The notes under the pieces: model-generated
Databases searched by the model: none
Told to the model about the DNA's origin: nothing
Seen by the model: only the letters and a program-made list of their open reading frames with translations
Part shown: piece by piece, positions 1 to 7,818 of the stretch
How the letters are laid out: each line of letters starts with the position of its first letter
Position numbering within the stretch: position 1 is the stretch's first letter
Made by a program: the position numbers and the translations under genes
Origin: an uncultured Poribacteria bacterium
GTDB lineage: Bacteria; Poribacteria; WGA-4E; WGA-3G
Length of the DNA: 64,000 nucleotides
Assembly: GCA_951828385.1 (NCBI GenBank)
Contig: OX639973.1
Location: forward strand, 3,649,200-3,713,199
Direction of reading: 5' to 3'

Positions 1-2
1 TG

Positions 3-104
3 GCAACTTTGGCGCGAGAGAATGGGAATCAATCAAAAACGGCGAAGTCTCTGGGGATAGATCGGCGTACCTTGCACAACAAACTACGCGACTACAACAT
101 GTAA
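3..104 (+). CDS. Sigma-54-dependent response regulator, C-terminal end (partial)
   Basis: Only the last 33 codons lie in the window. They read as a Fis-type helix-turn-helix with the pattern GNxSxTAxxLGIxRRTLHxKL, the DNA-binding tail of NtrC-family activators that open sigma-54 promoters. The stop is TAA at 102-104. The gene enters from the left edge, so the AAA+ and receiver domains cannot be checked. About 200 bases downstream lies a sigma-54 promoter with phased palindromes, which this protein may control (inference). An orphan activator without receiver domain is equally possible. Confidence 0.8.
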   Translation, partial: ATLARENGNQSKTAKSLGIDRRTLHNKLRDYNM

Positions 105-202
105 GAAACTTGGTATTGCACGACACTGCCGACGCGGGGTTGTAATAGACTTGAGATCCGCACTCGGCAGCGCGGATAGCAGTGTTCTTCTTGGCATGCC
201 AT

Positions 203-261
203 TGGGTATATTTTACCCAGTTCTGTGGAAAAATGTTCCCACCTGTGAAAAATATTCCCAG
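203..261 (+). promoter_or_regulatory. Three phased near-palindromes, likely activator binding sites
   Basis: Three imperfect dyads lie in a row: 203-219 (TGGGTATATTTTACCCA), 225-242 (GTGGAAAAATGTTCCCAC) and 243-261 (CTGTGAAAAATATTCCCAG). Their centres are about 22 and 19 bases apart, near two helical turns. They end roughly 40 bases before the -24 element at 303. The position and phasing are what is expected of upstream activator sites of a sigma-54 enhancer-binding protein. The binding protein is inferred, not shown. Confidence 0.6.
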
Positions 262-302
262 TTGAAAAACGGCGAGATCTTGTCACAGTGTGGTTTCTCA
301 CA

Positions 303-319
303 TTGGCATGATACTTGCT
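303..319 (+). promoter_or_regulatory. Sigma-54 (-24/-12) promoter
   Basis: The sequence TTGGCATGATACTTGCT matches the RpoN consensus TTGGCAcgNNNNTTGCW, with the GG (305-306) and GC (317-318) separated by exactly 10 bases. Transcription would start near 330, giving a leader of about 90 bases before the gene at 420. It is on the correct strand and lies between an NtrC-type regulator tail and two exported proteins. Confidence 0.72.
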
Positions 320-419
320 ACTATGTTAGGTGAGTGCCTTACAGAGATAGATGGTTTTCAGGTGTTGTCTGAAAGGTATCCATCAATCCCTGTAATGAAT
401 ACTCACAAGGAGGTTTTGT

Positions 420-1190
420 ATGTTCCGTGGCTTACTGTCAAGCAGATTGATCCAAGTTGGACTCGTTTTCTTTGTTGTGGTTGTCAGTGGGAGCCTGCTG
501 TATAGTTGGCAAACCCGCCGCGCCACTATTGCTGAGTTCACACGGGCAGATGTAGTTCCGCACGAGACGCGTTCCGAACAAGACACCGTTGATACAAGCA
601 CGGTGAACTTTGAGCAAACGGGAACACCACTTGAAACGGATGACTCACAGATGGCTGACGACACGGATGTGTCACCGATAGATGAGACTTCCGAAATGCT
701 CGATATGGCGGATGCTTTTTTACCTGATGATTTCGTATCAGAGGAAGCCCCCGCCGAAGATGCGCCTGTTTCGCCTTATGGATTCGGACCGTATCCTGAA
801 GTGCCTGCGGATTTCTTCGGCATCCCTATTTGGCAAAAAGGGCTTTCGGACATTCCCGTTGACGTTGGTAAAAATGTAGAACTCACTGATAGAGTTCTCA
901 TTAAATTATGGCAACAAGGGGATAAGAACATCATTGGCGGCTTTCTTCAGAATGGAAAAGTTTACCCGAATTATCCAGAGACTGTCTATGTTAGAGAACG
1001 CATAGAAGAATCTGATGATGGATTGGTAACAACAAACCTTAGCCACATTACAGGTCCGCCCGGTACCAATATTTATCATGAAGACATCTGGCGAGGTAAC
1101 ACACCACCGCATGTCACTGTCATCCCGATGGATGACAGTCAGGGGTTCTACCCCTATTCATTTCTTAATTTAGGAGAATTTTCACAATGA
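420..1190 (+). CDS. Membrane-anchored acidic protein, unknown function
   Basis: A 256-residue protein not assigned to a family. Residues 10-30 form one hydrophobic segment (GLVFFVVVVSGSLLYSW core) after a short basic N-terminus, so it is probably anchored in the membrane with the rest outside. Residues 40-110 are very acidic and low in complexity; from about residue 118 there is a proline- and glycine-rich stretch (YGFGPYPEVPADF) followed by a compact region of about 120 residues. The start has a strong AAGGAGG at 407-413. It overlaps the next gene by four bases (ATGA), so translation is probably coupled. It is the first gene after the sigma-54 promoter. Confidence 0.72.
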   Translation: MFRGLLSSRLIQVGLVFFVVVVSGSLLYSWQTRRATIAEFTRADVVPHETRSEQDTVDTSTVNFEQTGTPLETDDSQMADDTDVSPIDETSEMLDMADAFLPDDFVSEEAPAEDAPVSPYGFGPYPEVPADFFGIPIWQKGLSDIPVDVGKNVELTDRVLIKLWQQGDKNIIGGFLQNGKVYPNYPETVYVRERIEESDDGLVTTNLSHITGPPGTNIYHEDIWRGNTPPHVTVIPMDDSQGFYPYSFLNLGEFSQ

Positions 1191-1621
1191 AAATGTTTTG
1201 TTTTTTGTCTTTAGTGCTTTTTGCACTTGCTATATCCGTCGTTCCCACCAAATCCTCTGATAGCATGACTGACGTTACCGCTTATGCTTATAGCAGCGAG
1301 TGGACAGAGTATATATTTGATCCGAGGTGGCCAGGTGACTTATGGTACACGATAACATATCAGGAAGCTGTTGGGGGTGTTTATGCATCTCATTTTATAC
1401 ATGGTTCATACTATGCCAACGCAAATGTGTCAGGCACACCGCTTAGTATACCACGCACCTTTTATGGGGCTGGGGTAGATACCGCCGCGAAGGTTAAAGT
1501 CAAGCATCTCTATAAGACAAGTTCCGAATGCGGCGGAACTGGTAGTGCAAAGGCATCTATCACTGGTGCCAGTTCAGGTGGGACAGACAGTGATGATGAT
1601 AGTTGTTTTGATTACTTCTAA
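1187..1621 (+). CDS. Small secreted protein, unknown function
   Basis: 144 residues with a clear signal peptide (MKMFCFLSLVLFALAISVV, cleavage probably around residue 22-24). The mature part is rich in Tyr, Ser, Gly and Thr and holds two Cys residues (in SSECGG and DDSCFDYF) that could form a disulfide. The C-terminus is a run of Asp residues. No family recognised. The start overlaps the stop of the preceding gene (ATGA), and GGAGAA lies upstream, so the two are one transcription unit behind the sigma-54 promoter. A structural or surface role is a guess. Confidence 0.65.
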   Translation: MKMFCFLSLVLFALAISVVPTKSSDSMTDVTAYAYSSEWTEYIFDPRWPGDLWYTITYQEAVGGVYASHFIHGSYYANANVSGTPLSIPRTFYGAGVDTAAKVKVKHLYKTSSECGGTGSAKASITGASSGGTDSDDDSCFDYF

Positions 1622-1648
1622 CACTACGCTCGGTAGAATTTAAGTGAC

Positions 1649-1677
1649 AAAGCGGGTAGTGTGGAACCGCCCGCTTT
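1649..1677 (+). terminator. Hairpin terminator after the secreted pair
   Basis: AAAGCGGG (1649-1656) pairs with CCCGCTTT (1670-1677) across a 13-base loop, 27 bases after the stop of the upstream gene. The following T-run is short, so it may be a weak terminator. Confidence 0.5.
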
Positions 1678-1696
1678 AAACAAAAGAAAATGAAAG

Positions 1697-1813
1697 ATGT
1701 CAAAACTCTCCATGACCGAAGTCGTCGCCGTGATATCTGTCTCCGAATCCACGCTCCACCGAGACCTAAAAAGTGGTAAGGTATCATCGCTACACACGCA
1801 ACGCAACTCCTAA
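1697..1813 (+). pseudogene. Fragment of a helix-turn-helix DNA-binding protein
   Basis: A 38-codon frame begins MSKLSMTEVVAVISVSES and continues TLHRDLKSGKVSS before stopping. This resembles the N-terminal recognition helix of small plasmid- or phage-type regulators (pattern of a V-x-V-S-x-S-T-L-x-R-x-L-K-S-G-K motif). Nothing recognisable follows, so it looks like the 5' end of a lost gene. It sits in an 898-base stretch (1622-2519) that otherwise contains only a transposase scrap and the promoter of the next gene. Confidence 0.4.
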
Positions 1814-2133
1814 CCTTGTGAGTACACGGACAGACTTATGTGGTCGTGTTACGCTCGGCTTGTCGGACCGAAACGCCCCGAAAGTTAACTCTGACAAGGT
1901 TTTGCTTGACTGGCGACTTCAAATCAGTTATCCTTCCGAACGTTTTTCCTTTTATACTGGCACGGGTTTCTCTTGCCTGCGGTATCGGTGCTATATTGCT
2001 CTTTTCGCTGTTGGTGCCACAGACGCGACAGCAACCCCCATCATAAAATATAATAAAATCACCTTCTCGTTTGAAACCGCAAAATATTCGCTACTCCGCA
2101 GGAATCTCTTGATCCTTGCAGACATCTGAGTTC

Positions 2134-2316
2134 TACCGGACTGACAATAACTTCTTCCGCCTTCCTGGGCTGCCCGCCTGCGCCCAAAGAACGGTATCGC
2201 TTGTCCAAAAGAAAAGGAAGACTATACTCCGAGGCACTTCCAACGCCTTCGCATAGTGAAAACCGCCATTATCAATCACAATAACATTTGATCCTTCCGA
2301 AAACTTCTCCAAAAAA
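2134..2316 (-). pseudogene. Remnant of an IS630/Tc1-type transposase
   Basis: Read on the minus strand, this frame contains SNVIVIDNGGFHYAKALEVP, which resembles the second catalytic Asp region of IS630-family DDE transposases (V-x-D-N-x-x-F-H-x-x-K). The expected PPYSPxLNPxE motif after it is absent and the frame runs into unrelated sequence, so this is a decayed scrap. An intact IS630-family element is present elsewhere in the window (49257-50404) but is not closely similar here. Confidence 0.4.
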
Positions 2317-2422
2317 TGATTTCAGATTTGAAAACTGATAATTCAGAAATCCCTTGCACAGCATCCATGTCCCGAAAACAAAGGCAACGCGCGAAGCGAT
2401 AAGATTTCGAGAAATATTTTCT

Positions 2423-2451
2423 TGACATTTTTGTTATACCGTGTTAAGATG
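2423..2451 (+). promoter_or_regulatory. Sigma-70-type promoter of the EF-G-like gene
   Basis: TTGACA at 2423-2428 and TAAGAT at 2446-2451 with a 17-base spacer. It lies about 70 bases upstream of the EF-G-like start codon at 2520. The AAGGAG ribosome site is at 2500-2505. Confidence 0.6.
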
Positions 2452-2519
2452 TAATTTTAACGGCATAGCTCGCTCTATTCCGTAGTGGTTTAACAGTAAA
2501 AGGAGAATATTTTGGACGT

Positions 2520-4592
2520 ATGAAACAATACAGAACCGATGAGATCCGGAACATTGCAATTATTGCGCATTCAGGAGCAGGCAAAACATCACTTGTTGAA
2601 GCGATGCTTTATAACGGTGGTGCAATTGAGCGTATGGGGGCTGTCGATAGTGGAACTTCTGCAGCTGACTATGCCGCTGACGAGATAGAACGCAAAACCA
2701 CTCTCAATTGTTCAGTCTGTATCGCAGAATGGGAAGGACACAAACTAAATCTGATTGATACCCCCGGCGCAGAGGATTTTTACGGGGACCTCTATAGCGT
2801 ACTCCGAATTGTCGACGCGGTTATCGTTGTCGTCGATGCGACAACCGGTGTCGAAGGGGGTACCGAAAAGGTATGGGAGGTCGCGGATACATATCAACTC
2901 CCGCGTCTCATCTTTATCAATAAGATGGACAAAGAAAACGCCAGTTTTGAAAACGCGATCGCCAGCATTGAAGATATTTTAGAGACCCGAGCTGTCCCTA
3001 TCCAATTTCCGATTGGGAAAGAAGATAATTTCGCGGGTGTCGTTGATGTCATACAGATGGCAGCGTATCTACAACCCGATGGCAACAAGCGCGCCGCGAA
3101 AGCAGAAATTCCTGGAGAATTGGAATCTCAGGCTGAAGAGACCCGCGAAGCACTCGTTGAAGTCGCAGCAGAAAGCGATGACGCACTGATCGAGAAGTTT
3201 TTTGAAGGCGAACTCACTGACGAAGAAATTCAGAACGGCTTACAACTCGGCATTTCTGAGAACCAGTTTGCTCCCGTCCTCTGCGGTGCGGCATTGAACA
3301 ATACCGGCGTGCAACAATTGATGGATATACTCGTGAACGGATGCCCGTCTCCCGCAGATGTTGGTGCAGTAAAAAGTGCTGAGAACGAAGAGGAAACCCG
3401 CGAACCCTCATCAGATGCCCCAATGTCCGCAGTTATTTTCAAAACCATTGCCGACCCGTTTGCCGGACAACTGAGTTTCTTCCGCGTTTACTCGGGTGCC
3501 CTACAAGCCGATACCCAAGTTAGCAATTCGACGCGAGGGCAGATTGAACGCCTCGGCAAAACAACATTCATGAACGGTAAGGAAGCAATTAGTACACCAC
3601 AGGTAGAAGCAGGAGACATCGGCGCGCTTACCAAACTTGCTGCGACACATACCGGCGATACGCTCTGTGACAGAGATGCTCCGATTCAACTTGCGGGTAT
3701 TGACTTCCCGAACTCGGTGCTCTCTTACGCGATCCGCCCGACGCGTGAAGGTGACGACGAAAAGTTGATGACAGCGCTCACGCGCATGTCCGAAGAGGAT
3801 CCGGTATTTAGGATTGAACGGAACGAAGTTACCAAACAACTTCTCGTATCGGGGCTCGGGGACCAGCACATCACTGTCAATCGCGAGCGGATGGCAGATA
3901 AATTCGGCGTAGAGACGGCTGTCGAGCCGCCGAAGGTGCCATACCGTGAGACGATTCGCCGACGCGTCCAATCCGTTCAAGGTAGACACAAGAAACAATC
4001 CGGCGGCAGAGGGCAGTTCGGGGATGTCACAATTAATATGGCACCTCTGGCACGGGGTGAAGGGTTCGAGTTTGTTAACAATATCGTCGGTGGTGCGATC
4101 CCGCGCAACTATATTCCGGCTGTCGAAAAGGGCATCCGTGAGAGAATGGGCAGAGGCTTACTTGCGGGTTTCCCGCTCGTCGATATTCAAATCGATCTCT
4201 TTGACGGCAAATACCACCCTGTCGATTCTTCAGATATGGCGTTCCAGATCGCCGGTTCCATGGCGTTTGCCACCGCCGTTGAACAAGCCGATCCGGGATT
4301 GCTTGAACCGATTATGAACGTTACAATCACGGTACCGGAACAGTTTATGGGTAACATTATTGGGGACCTGAACGGACGGCGTGGACAAGTGATGGGTGTC
4401 GAACAAATGGGGAAAAAGCAGGCAATTCAGGCAAACGTCCCGCTTGCAGAGATGCTCCGGTATTCGATTGATCTCAAGTCAATGACGAGTGCCCGCGGCA
4501 CCTTCACGATGGAATTCTCGCACTACGAAATCGCACCCGACGATGTTGCGCAGAAGGTCATCGCTGCCTCAAAAACGGAAGACGAAGAGTAG
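2520..4592 (+). CDS. Elongation factor G-like GTPase (EF-G paralogue)
   Basis: A 690-residue translational GTPase. G1 is AHSGAGKTS at residues 16-24 rather than the AHVDAGKTT of standard EF-G; G3 is DTPGAEDF near 80 and G4 is NKMD near 134. The C-terminal half carries the EF-G domain IV/V features (GRGQFGDV, GGAIPRNYIPAVEKGI, LNGRRGQVMG). The altered G1 fits the EF-G-like group found beside canonical EF-G in many genomes, whose exact step in translation or recycling is not settled. It is monocistronic, with its own promoter (2423-2451) and a strong terminator at 4611. The ATG at 2520 is used because the in-frame sequence upstream is closed; spacing to AGGAG is long (about 14 bases). Confidence 0.92.
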   Translation: MKQYRTDEIRNIAIIAHSGAGKTSLVEAMLYNGGAIERMGAVDSGTSAADYAADEIERKTTLNCSVCIAEWEGHKLNLIDTPGAEDFYGDLYSVLRIVDAVIVVVDATTGVEGGTEKVWEVADTYQLPRLIFINKMDKENASFENAIASIEDILETRAVPIQFPIGKEDNFAGVVDVIQMAAYLQPDGNKRAAKAEIPGELESQAEETREALVEVAAESDDALIEKFFEGELTDEEIQNGLQLGISENQFAPVLCGAALNNTGVQQLMDILVNGCPSPADVGAVKSAENEEETREPSSDAPMSAVIFKTIADPFAGQLSFFRVYSGALQADTQVSNSTRGQIERLGKTTFMNGKEAISTPQVEAGDIGALTKLAATHTGDTLCDRDAPIQLAGIDFPNSVLSYAIRPTREGDDEKLMTALTRMSEEDPVFRIERNEVTKQLLVSGLGDQHITVNRERMADKFGVETAVEPPKVPYRETIRRRVQSVQGRHKKQSGGRGQFGDVTINMAPLARGEGFEFVNNIVGGAIPRNYIPAVEKGIRERMGRGLLAGFPLVDIQIDLFDGKYHPVDSSDMAFQIAGSMAFATAVEQADPGLLEPIMNVTITVPEQFMGNIIGDLNGRRGQVMGVEQMGKKQAIQANVPLAEMLRYSIDLKSMTSARGTFTMEFSHYEIAPDDVAQKVIAASKTEDEE

Positions 4593-4610
4593 ATTATATT
4601 AAAACCCATT

Positions 4611-4642
4611 GCTGGCGAGGTTTCAAACCTCGCCAGCTTTTT
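4611..4642 (+). terminator. Intrinsic terminator after the EF-G-like gene
   Basis: GCTGGCGAGGTTT (4611-4623) is perfectly complementary to 4625-4637 and is followed by five T residues. It may also serve the convergent gene ending at 4662. Diverged copies of the GAGGTT..AACCTCGCCAGC motif recur at about 14412-14434 and 18778-18802. Confidence 0.85.
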
Positions 4643-4661
4643 GAATAAGGTCAAATGTTTT

Positions 4662-5048
4662 CTAAAACGGGGATGTTTCGCTTTCAAGATCAAGACATTC
4701 ACCAGGTATTGGAAGCATGTCCTCAGAAATTTGATTTGATTGCGTAAAATCTATCTGGTGTGAAGCATGTTTGTCGTAAGGAATCCTTACTTGAATTGCA
4801 TAAGGATTTTCAGAATAGGCGAATGCATCGTGGAGGTCAATTTTGCCAGATCGGACAAGATTGAGCCGTTTAGTAGAGACTGCAACACAGAGCCAAGTTA
4901 CGTATTTATCGTTTTCATCGGCAGCTACAACAAGGTAAAGATGACCTGCAGCGTTTTTACAAGAATAAAGAACAGGTTGATCATAGTATTCGTATACTTC
5001 TACAATCTCAAGTTCGCCTAACTCTGGAATATTGAGTATATTAACCAT
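4662..5048 (-). CDS. Small protein resembling the DUF6575 family
   Basis: 128 residues, soluble, starting MVNILNIPELGELEIVEVYE and containing LYSCKNAAGHLYLVVAADE, a pattern I associate with DUF6575-type proteins of unknown function (recognition from memory, moderate certainty). It lies 34 bases downstream of the broken gene at 5083-5481 on the same strand, so the two were probably one operon. It ends 20 bases from the terminator of the convergent EF-G-like gene. A two-gene arrangement of this kind could be a toxin-antitoxin pair, but nothing in the sequence proves it. Confidence 0.7.
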   Translation of the reverse strand: MVNILNIPELGELEIVEVYEYYDQPVLYSCKNAAGHLYLVVAADENDKYVTWLCVAVSTKRLNLVRSGKIDLHDAFAYSENPYAIQVRIPYDKHASHQIDFTQSNQISEDMLPIPGECLDLESETSPF

Positions 5049-5082
5049 CTTATATGTCTTTTCAGAATTGCTCTCTGCTGAT

Positions 5083-5481
5083 TTACTCGTTTATAACCTT
5101 AAAAACAAGCCAAGGTTCTGAGCCAATGGGTATCCACCAAGTATGGTGAGATTTCTCTTTTCCCGCTGTTCGTTGAATCAGACCAAGCGTTGGATTGAGT
5201 TCGCCTTCAGCAGTTTTTCTATCTTTAAGTTGCCTGATTCTTTTCTTGAGCCGTTCAATATCTTACGGGTCCGTGTAGACAGAGACCCCACTGTTTTTGA
5301 TAGTCGGTTCTGGAAATCTGCCCGGGAATTCTTCCCAAGTAGATAAGAAATCTTTTGCTTGTGGTGGATTATGTCGGACAAGTCTATAAACTGTCCCTGA
5401 AGCCGGTTCAGCTTCCTTAGGTGGACAATTTTCTGGATAATAGTCTGGCCACTGCAACTCGGTAGTCCTTTCATTTTGCAC
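5083..5481 (-). pseudogene. Small protein gene interrupted by one in-frame TAA
   Basis: The frame starts MQNERTTELQWPDYYPENCP, reaches VSVYTDP, then meets a TAA at 5265-5263 (minus strand), and continues in the same frame as DIERLKKRIRQLKDRK to HHTWWIPIGSEPW and a second stop at 5085-5083. Both halves look like parts of one 132-codon protein, so a single substitution (CAA or GAA to TAA) is the simplest explanation. The function is unknown. Its partner is the DUF6575-like gene 34 bases downstream. Sequencing error or stop-codon readthrough are alternatives. Confidence 0.65.
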
Positions 5482-5560
5482 GCTATTGATTATCGAGTGT
5501 AAACTCCTGCATTTTTAAGGAAACGGGCAGATGACGACATCCACCCGTCGTTAAAATCCC

Positions 5561-6979
5561 CTAACTATCCAAATGGAAGATCGCCATCTTCAATTCGGTC
5601 ATCTCTTCTATGGCGTACTTCGGTCCCTCTTTGCCCATACCGCTCTCTTTGACACCGCCGTACGGCATCAGATCCGCACGCCACTGTGTGCCCCAGTTCA
5701 CCATCAGATTACCAGATTCGACCTCACGGACAAACTTCATTGCCCAATCAACGTTCTGTGTAAAAATAGCGGCACTCAACCCGTAATTCGTATCGTTGGC
5801 GAGGGCAATTGCCTCGTCAATGTCATTGACACGCGTCACACCAACAGCCGGTCCGAACACCTCGTCACAAGAGATTTTCATCTCTGGCTTGACATTGGCA
5901 AGGATAGCGGGTGTCACAAACTGATCCTGCTTCTCGCCACCGGTGAGGAGTTCCGCACCGTCCGAAACAGCTTCCTGAATCCATTCGGCGACACGGGTGG
6001 CATCACCTTCACGAATCATCGGTCCCATCCGTGTGCCCTCTGCAAGTGGGTCGCCGGTCCCGATTTGAGCGACCTCTGCTTGGAACGCATCTAAGAAATC
6101 GCCATAGATTTTCTCGTGTGCGATGACGCGCTGCGTTGAGATACAGACCTGTCCTGCATTAGAATAACCAGACGCTGCCGCCGCACGTGCGACCTTCTCT
6201 GGGTCGGCATCAGGCATAACGATGAGCGGTGAATTTGAGCCGAGTTCCATCGTGACGCGTTTCAATCCTGCGACTTTACAAATATGTTCGCCGACATCAC
6301 GGCTGCCGGTAAAGGTAATCTTTCGGACACGCCGGTCTGCACAGAGCGTGTCACCGATTTCGCCACCGGGGCCTGTTACACACTGAATCGCTTCAGGCGG
6401 CGTACCTGCCTCCAAAAAGAGTTCGACGAGTTTCAGTGCCGAGAGCGGTGTGTCCGTCGCGGGCTTGATGATAATTGCGTTGCCACCAGCGATCGCGGGA
6501 CCTGCTTTGTGACAGACAAGGTGCAGTGGAAAGTTGAACGGACTAATACCAACAACAATCCCGCACGGTACACGCACTGTAAAACCGAGTTTGTTCTTGA
6601 CACCGGGCGCGCCTTCAAGTGGAATCGTCTCACCGGTTAACCGTTTCGCTTCCTCTGCAGAGAGTGCGATAATTTCAGAGGCGCGTGTAGCTTCAACCGT
6701 TGCCTCAGCTAAGATTTTTCCTTCCTCGCGGGTGATCACTTCGGCAAGTTCGCCTGCGCGTTCGACCATCAAATCCGCCACCTTCCGCAGAATTTCATAG
6801 CGTTCATAGCCGGTCAGTCCTGCCATGATCTTTGCGCCGCGTTCTGCGGTCTGAATAGCGGTTTCAACGTCGCTCGCATCCCCTCTCGGAACGGTATCAA
6901 CAACTGAACCGTCAAAAGGACTCAGTACGTCAATCTTGTCGGATTTGTCAATCCATTCTCCACCTACGTGCATTTGCAT
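5561..6979 (-). CDS. NAD(P)-dependent aldehyde dehydrogenase
   Basis: A 472-residue member of the aldehyde dehydrogenase superfamily. It carries the oxyanion Asn in SPFNFPLHL, the cofactor-binding Lys in IIKPATDTP, the general-base Glu in MELGSNSP (about residue 244) and the nucleophilic Cys in GQVCISTQR (about 277). The sequence is closest in feel to the lactaldehyde / glyceraldehyde-3-phosphate (non-phosphorylating) type, but the substrate cannot be fixed by eye. It is the last gene of a minus-strand run after a LamG protein and an enolase-superfamily enzyme (28-base gap), which points to oxidation of an aldehyde from sugar-acid breakdown. Confidence 0.92.
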   Translation of the reverse strand: MQMHVGGEWIDKSDKIDVLSPFDGSVVDTVPRGDASDVETAIQTAERGAKIMAGLTGYERYEILRKVADLMVERAGELAEVITREEGKILAEATVEATRASEIIALSAEEAKRLTGETIPLEGAPGVKNKLGFTVRVPCGIVVGISPFNFPLHLVCHKAGPAIAGGNAIIIKPATDTPLSALKLVELFLEAGTPPEAIQCVTGPGGEIGDTLCADRRVRKITFTGSRDVGEHICKVAGLKRVTMELGSNSPLIVMPDADPEKVARAAAASGYSNAGQVCISTQRVIAHEKIYGDFLDAFQAEVAQIGTGDPLAEGTRMGPMIREGDATRVAEWIQEAVSDGAELLTGGEKQDQFVTPAILANVKPEMKISCDEVFGPAVGVTRVNDIDEAIALANDTNYGLSAAIFTQNVDWAMKFVREVESGNLMVNWGTQWRADLMPYGGVKESGMGKEGPKYAIEEMTELKMAIFHLDS

Positions 6980-7007
6980 AATACATTTTTCTCCATTTCT
7001 GATTACT

Positions 7008-7808
7008 TTACCTTGTTGTTTTTAACAGTGCCCAAGTTGTCGTCGCTTTTCCAGCGGCATCAACAGCAGCATAAACGGCTAAGCCGTTATCCATAACACC
7101 GTTGAGTTCGTCTTCAGAGAGTGCTTCAGTGAAGAACCCGACTTCGTCAAAAAGTCCCGTTGCTGCGACGTTGCCAGGCCGCGCGCCAATCCAGATCGGC
7201 GATTTACTTGTATCCAGCGTCCCACCGCTCGGTTCCTCACCATCCAATTTTCCATCAACGAACATCTGAACGTTCTTGCCGTCATAGATTTTAGCGATGT
7301 GATGCCACTTACCATCAGCAATGATCGTTTTACCGTCAATACGCCCGACGTTTCCCTTGACGTGCCACATAAACACCGGATAGTCGTCAGTGTGAATCCA
7401 TATATCAAGATGGCGCACATCTTCTGGTTCGGGCCAGACATCTCCGTTCCGCCAGACAACATATTGCCACGAAGCGTTTTCCAACTTCACCCATGCGACA
7501 AACGAGTAAGGATCAGAATTGAAAACGTCGTCGTGATCGACACGGACATAGCTATCACCTTTACCTGCGAATTTCAATGCGCCGCCGAACTTGCCGTCTT
7601 TTACCCAATCAAGGCTCCCCTTGATTTCACCGTCGTGTCCGCCGACGATATCTTTGACGACCTTTCCACCGTTATCCTCAAAGAGCCAAGCACTCGCTAA
7701 ACCGAGTTTCGCAGCGTGTGCATTAAAACCGAACGCCATCATGAGGATTACTAAACTCAAAATGACTATGAAAGTCTGCGTTTGACAAACAGAAATTACT
7801 TTTTTCAT
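7008..7808 (-). CDS. Secreted LamG-domain protein with C-terminal TTW-LK signature
   Basis: 266 residues from the ATG at 7808, chosen over an upstream in-frame ATG (7850) because AAGGAG lies just before it. Signal peptide about residues 1-33 (FIVILSLVILMMAFGFNAHA). The rest is one concanavalin-like LamG/jelly-roll domain (SAWLFEDNGGKVVKDIVGG, YSFVAWVKLE, KWHHIAKIYDGKNVQMFVDG, LFDEVGFFTEALSEDEL), expected to bind glycans. It ends AAVDAAGKATTTWALLKTTR, a tail shared with two other secreted proteins here (27171-27785 and 63103-63861). It starts 10 bases after the enolase-superfamily gene and is probably co-transcribed with it. Confidence 0.88.
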   Translation of the reverse strand: MKKVISVCQTQTFIVILSLVILMMAFGFNAHAAKLGLASAWLFEDNGGKVVKDIVGGHDGEIKGSLDWVKDGKFGGALKFAGKGDSYVRVDHDDVFNSDPYSFVAWVKLENASWQYVVWRNGDVWPEPEDVRHLDIWIHTDDYPVFMWHVKGNVGRIDGKTIIADGKWHHIAKIYDGKNVQMFVDGKLDGEEPSGGTLDTSKSPIWIGARPGNVAATGLFDEVGFFTEALSEDELNGVMDNGLAVYAAVDAAGKATTTWALLKTTR

Positions 7809-7818
7809 ATTATTCTCC

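Noticed and set aside
1773-2129. 118-codon plus-strand frame
   Set aside because: No ribosome site, no domain and irregular composition in a region of gene debris.
3501-3998. 165-codon minus-strand frame
   Set aside because: Antisense shadow of the EF-G-like gene.
5178-5474. 98-codon minus-strand frame
   Set aside because: It overlaps the interrupted gene 5083-5481 in another frame; the interrupted frame has the better protein-like sequence on both sides of its stop.
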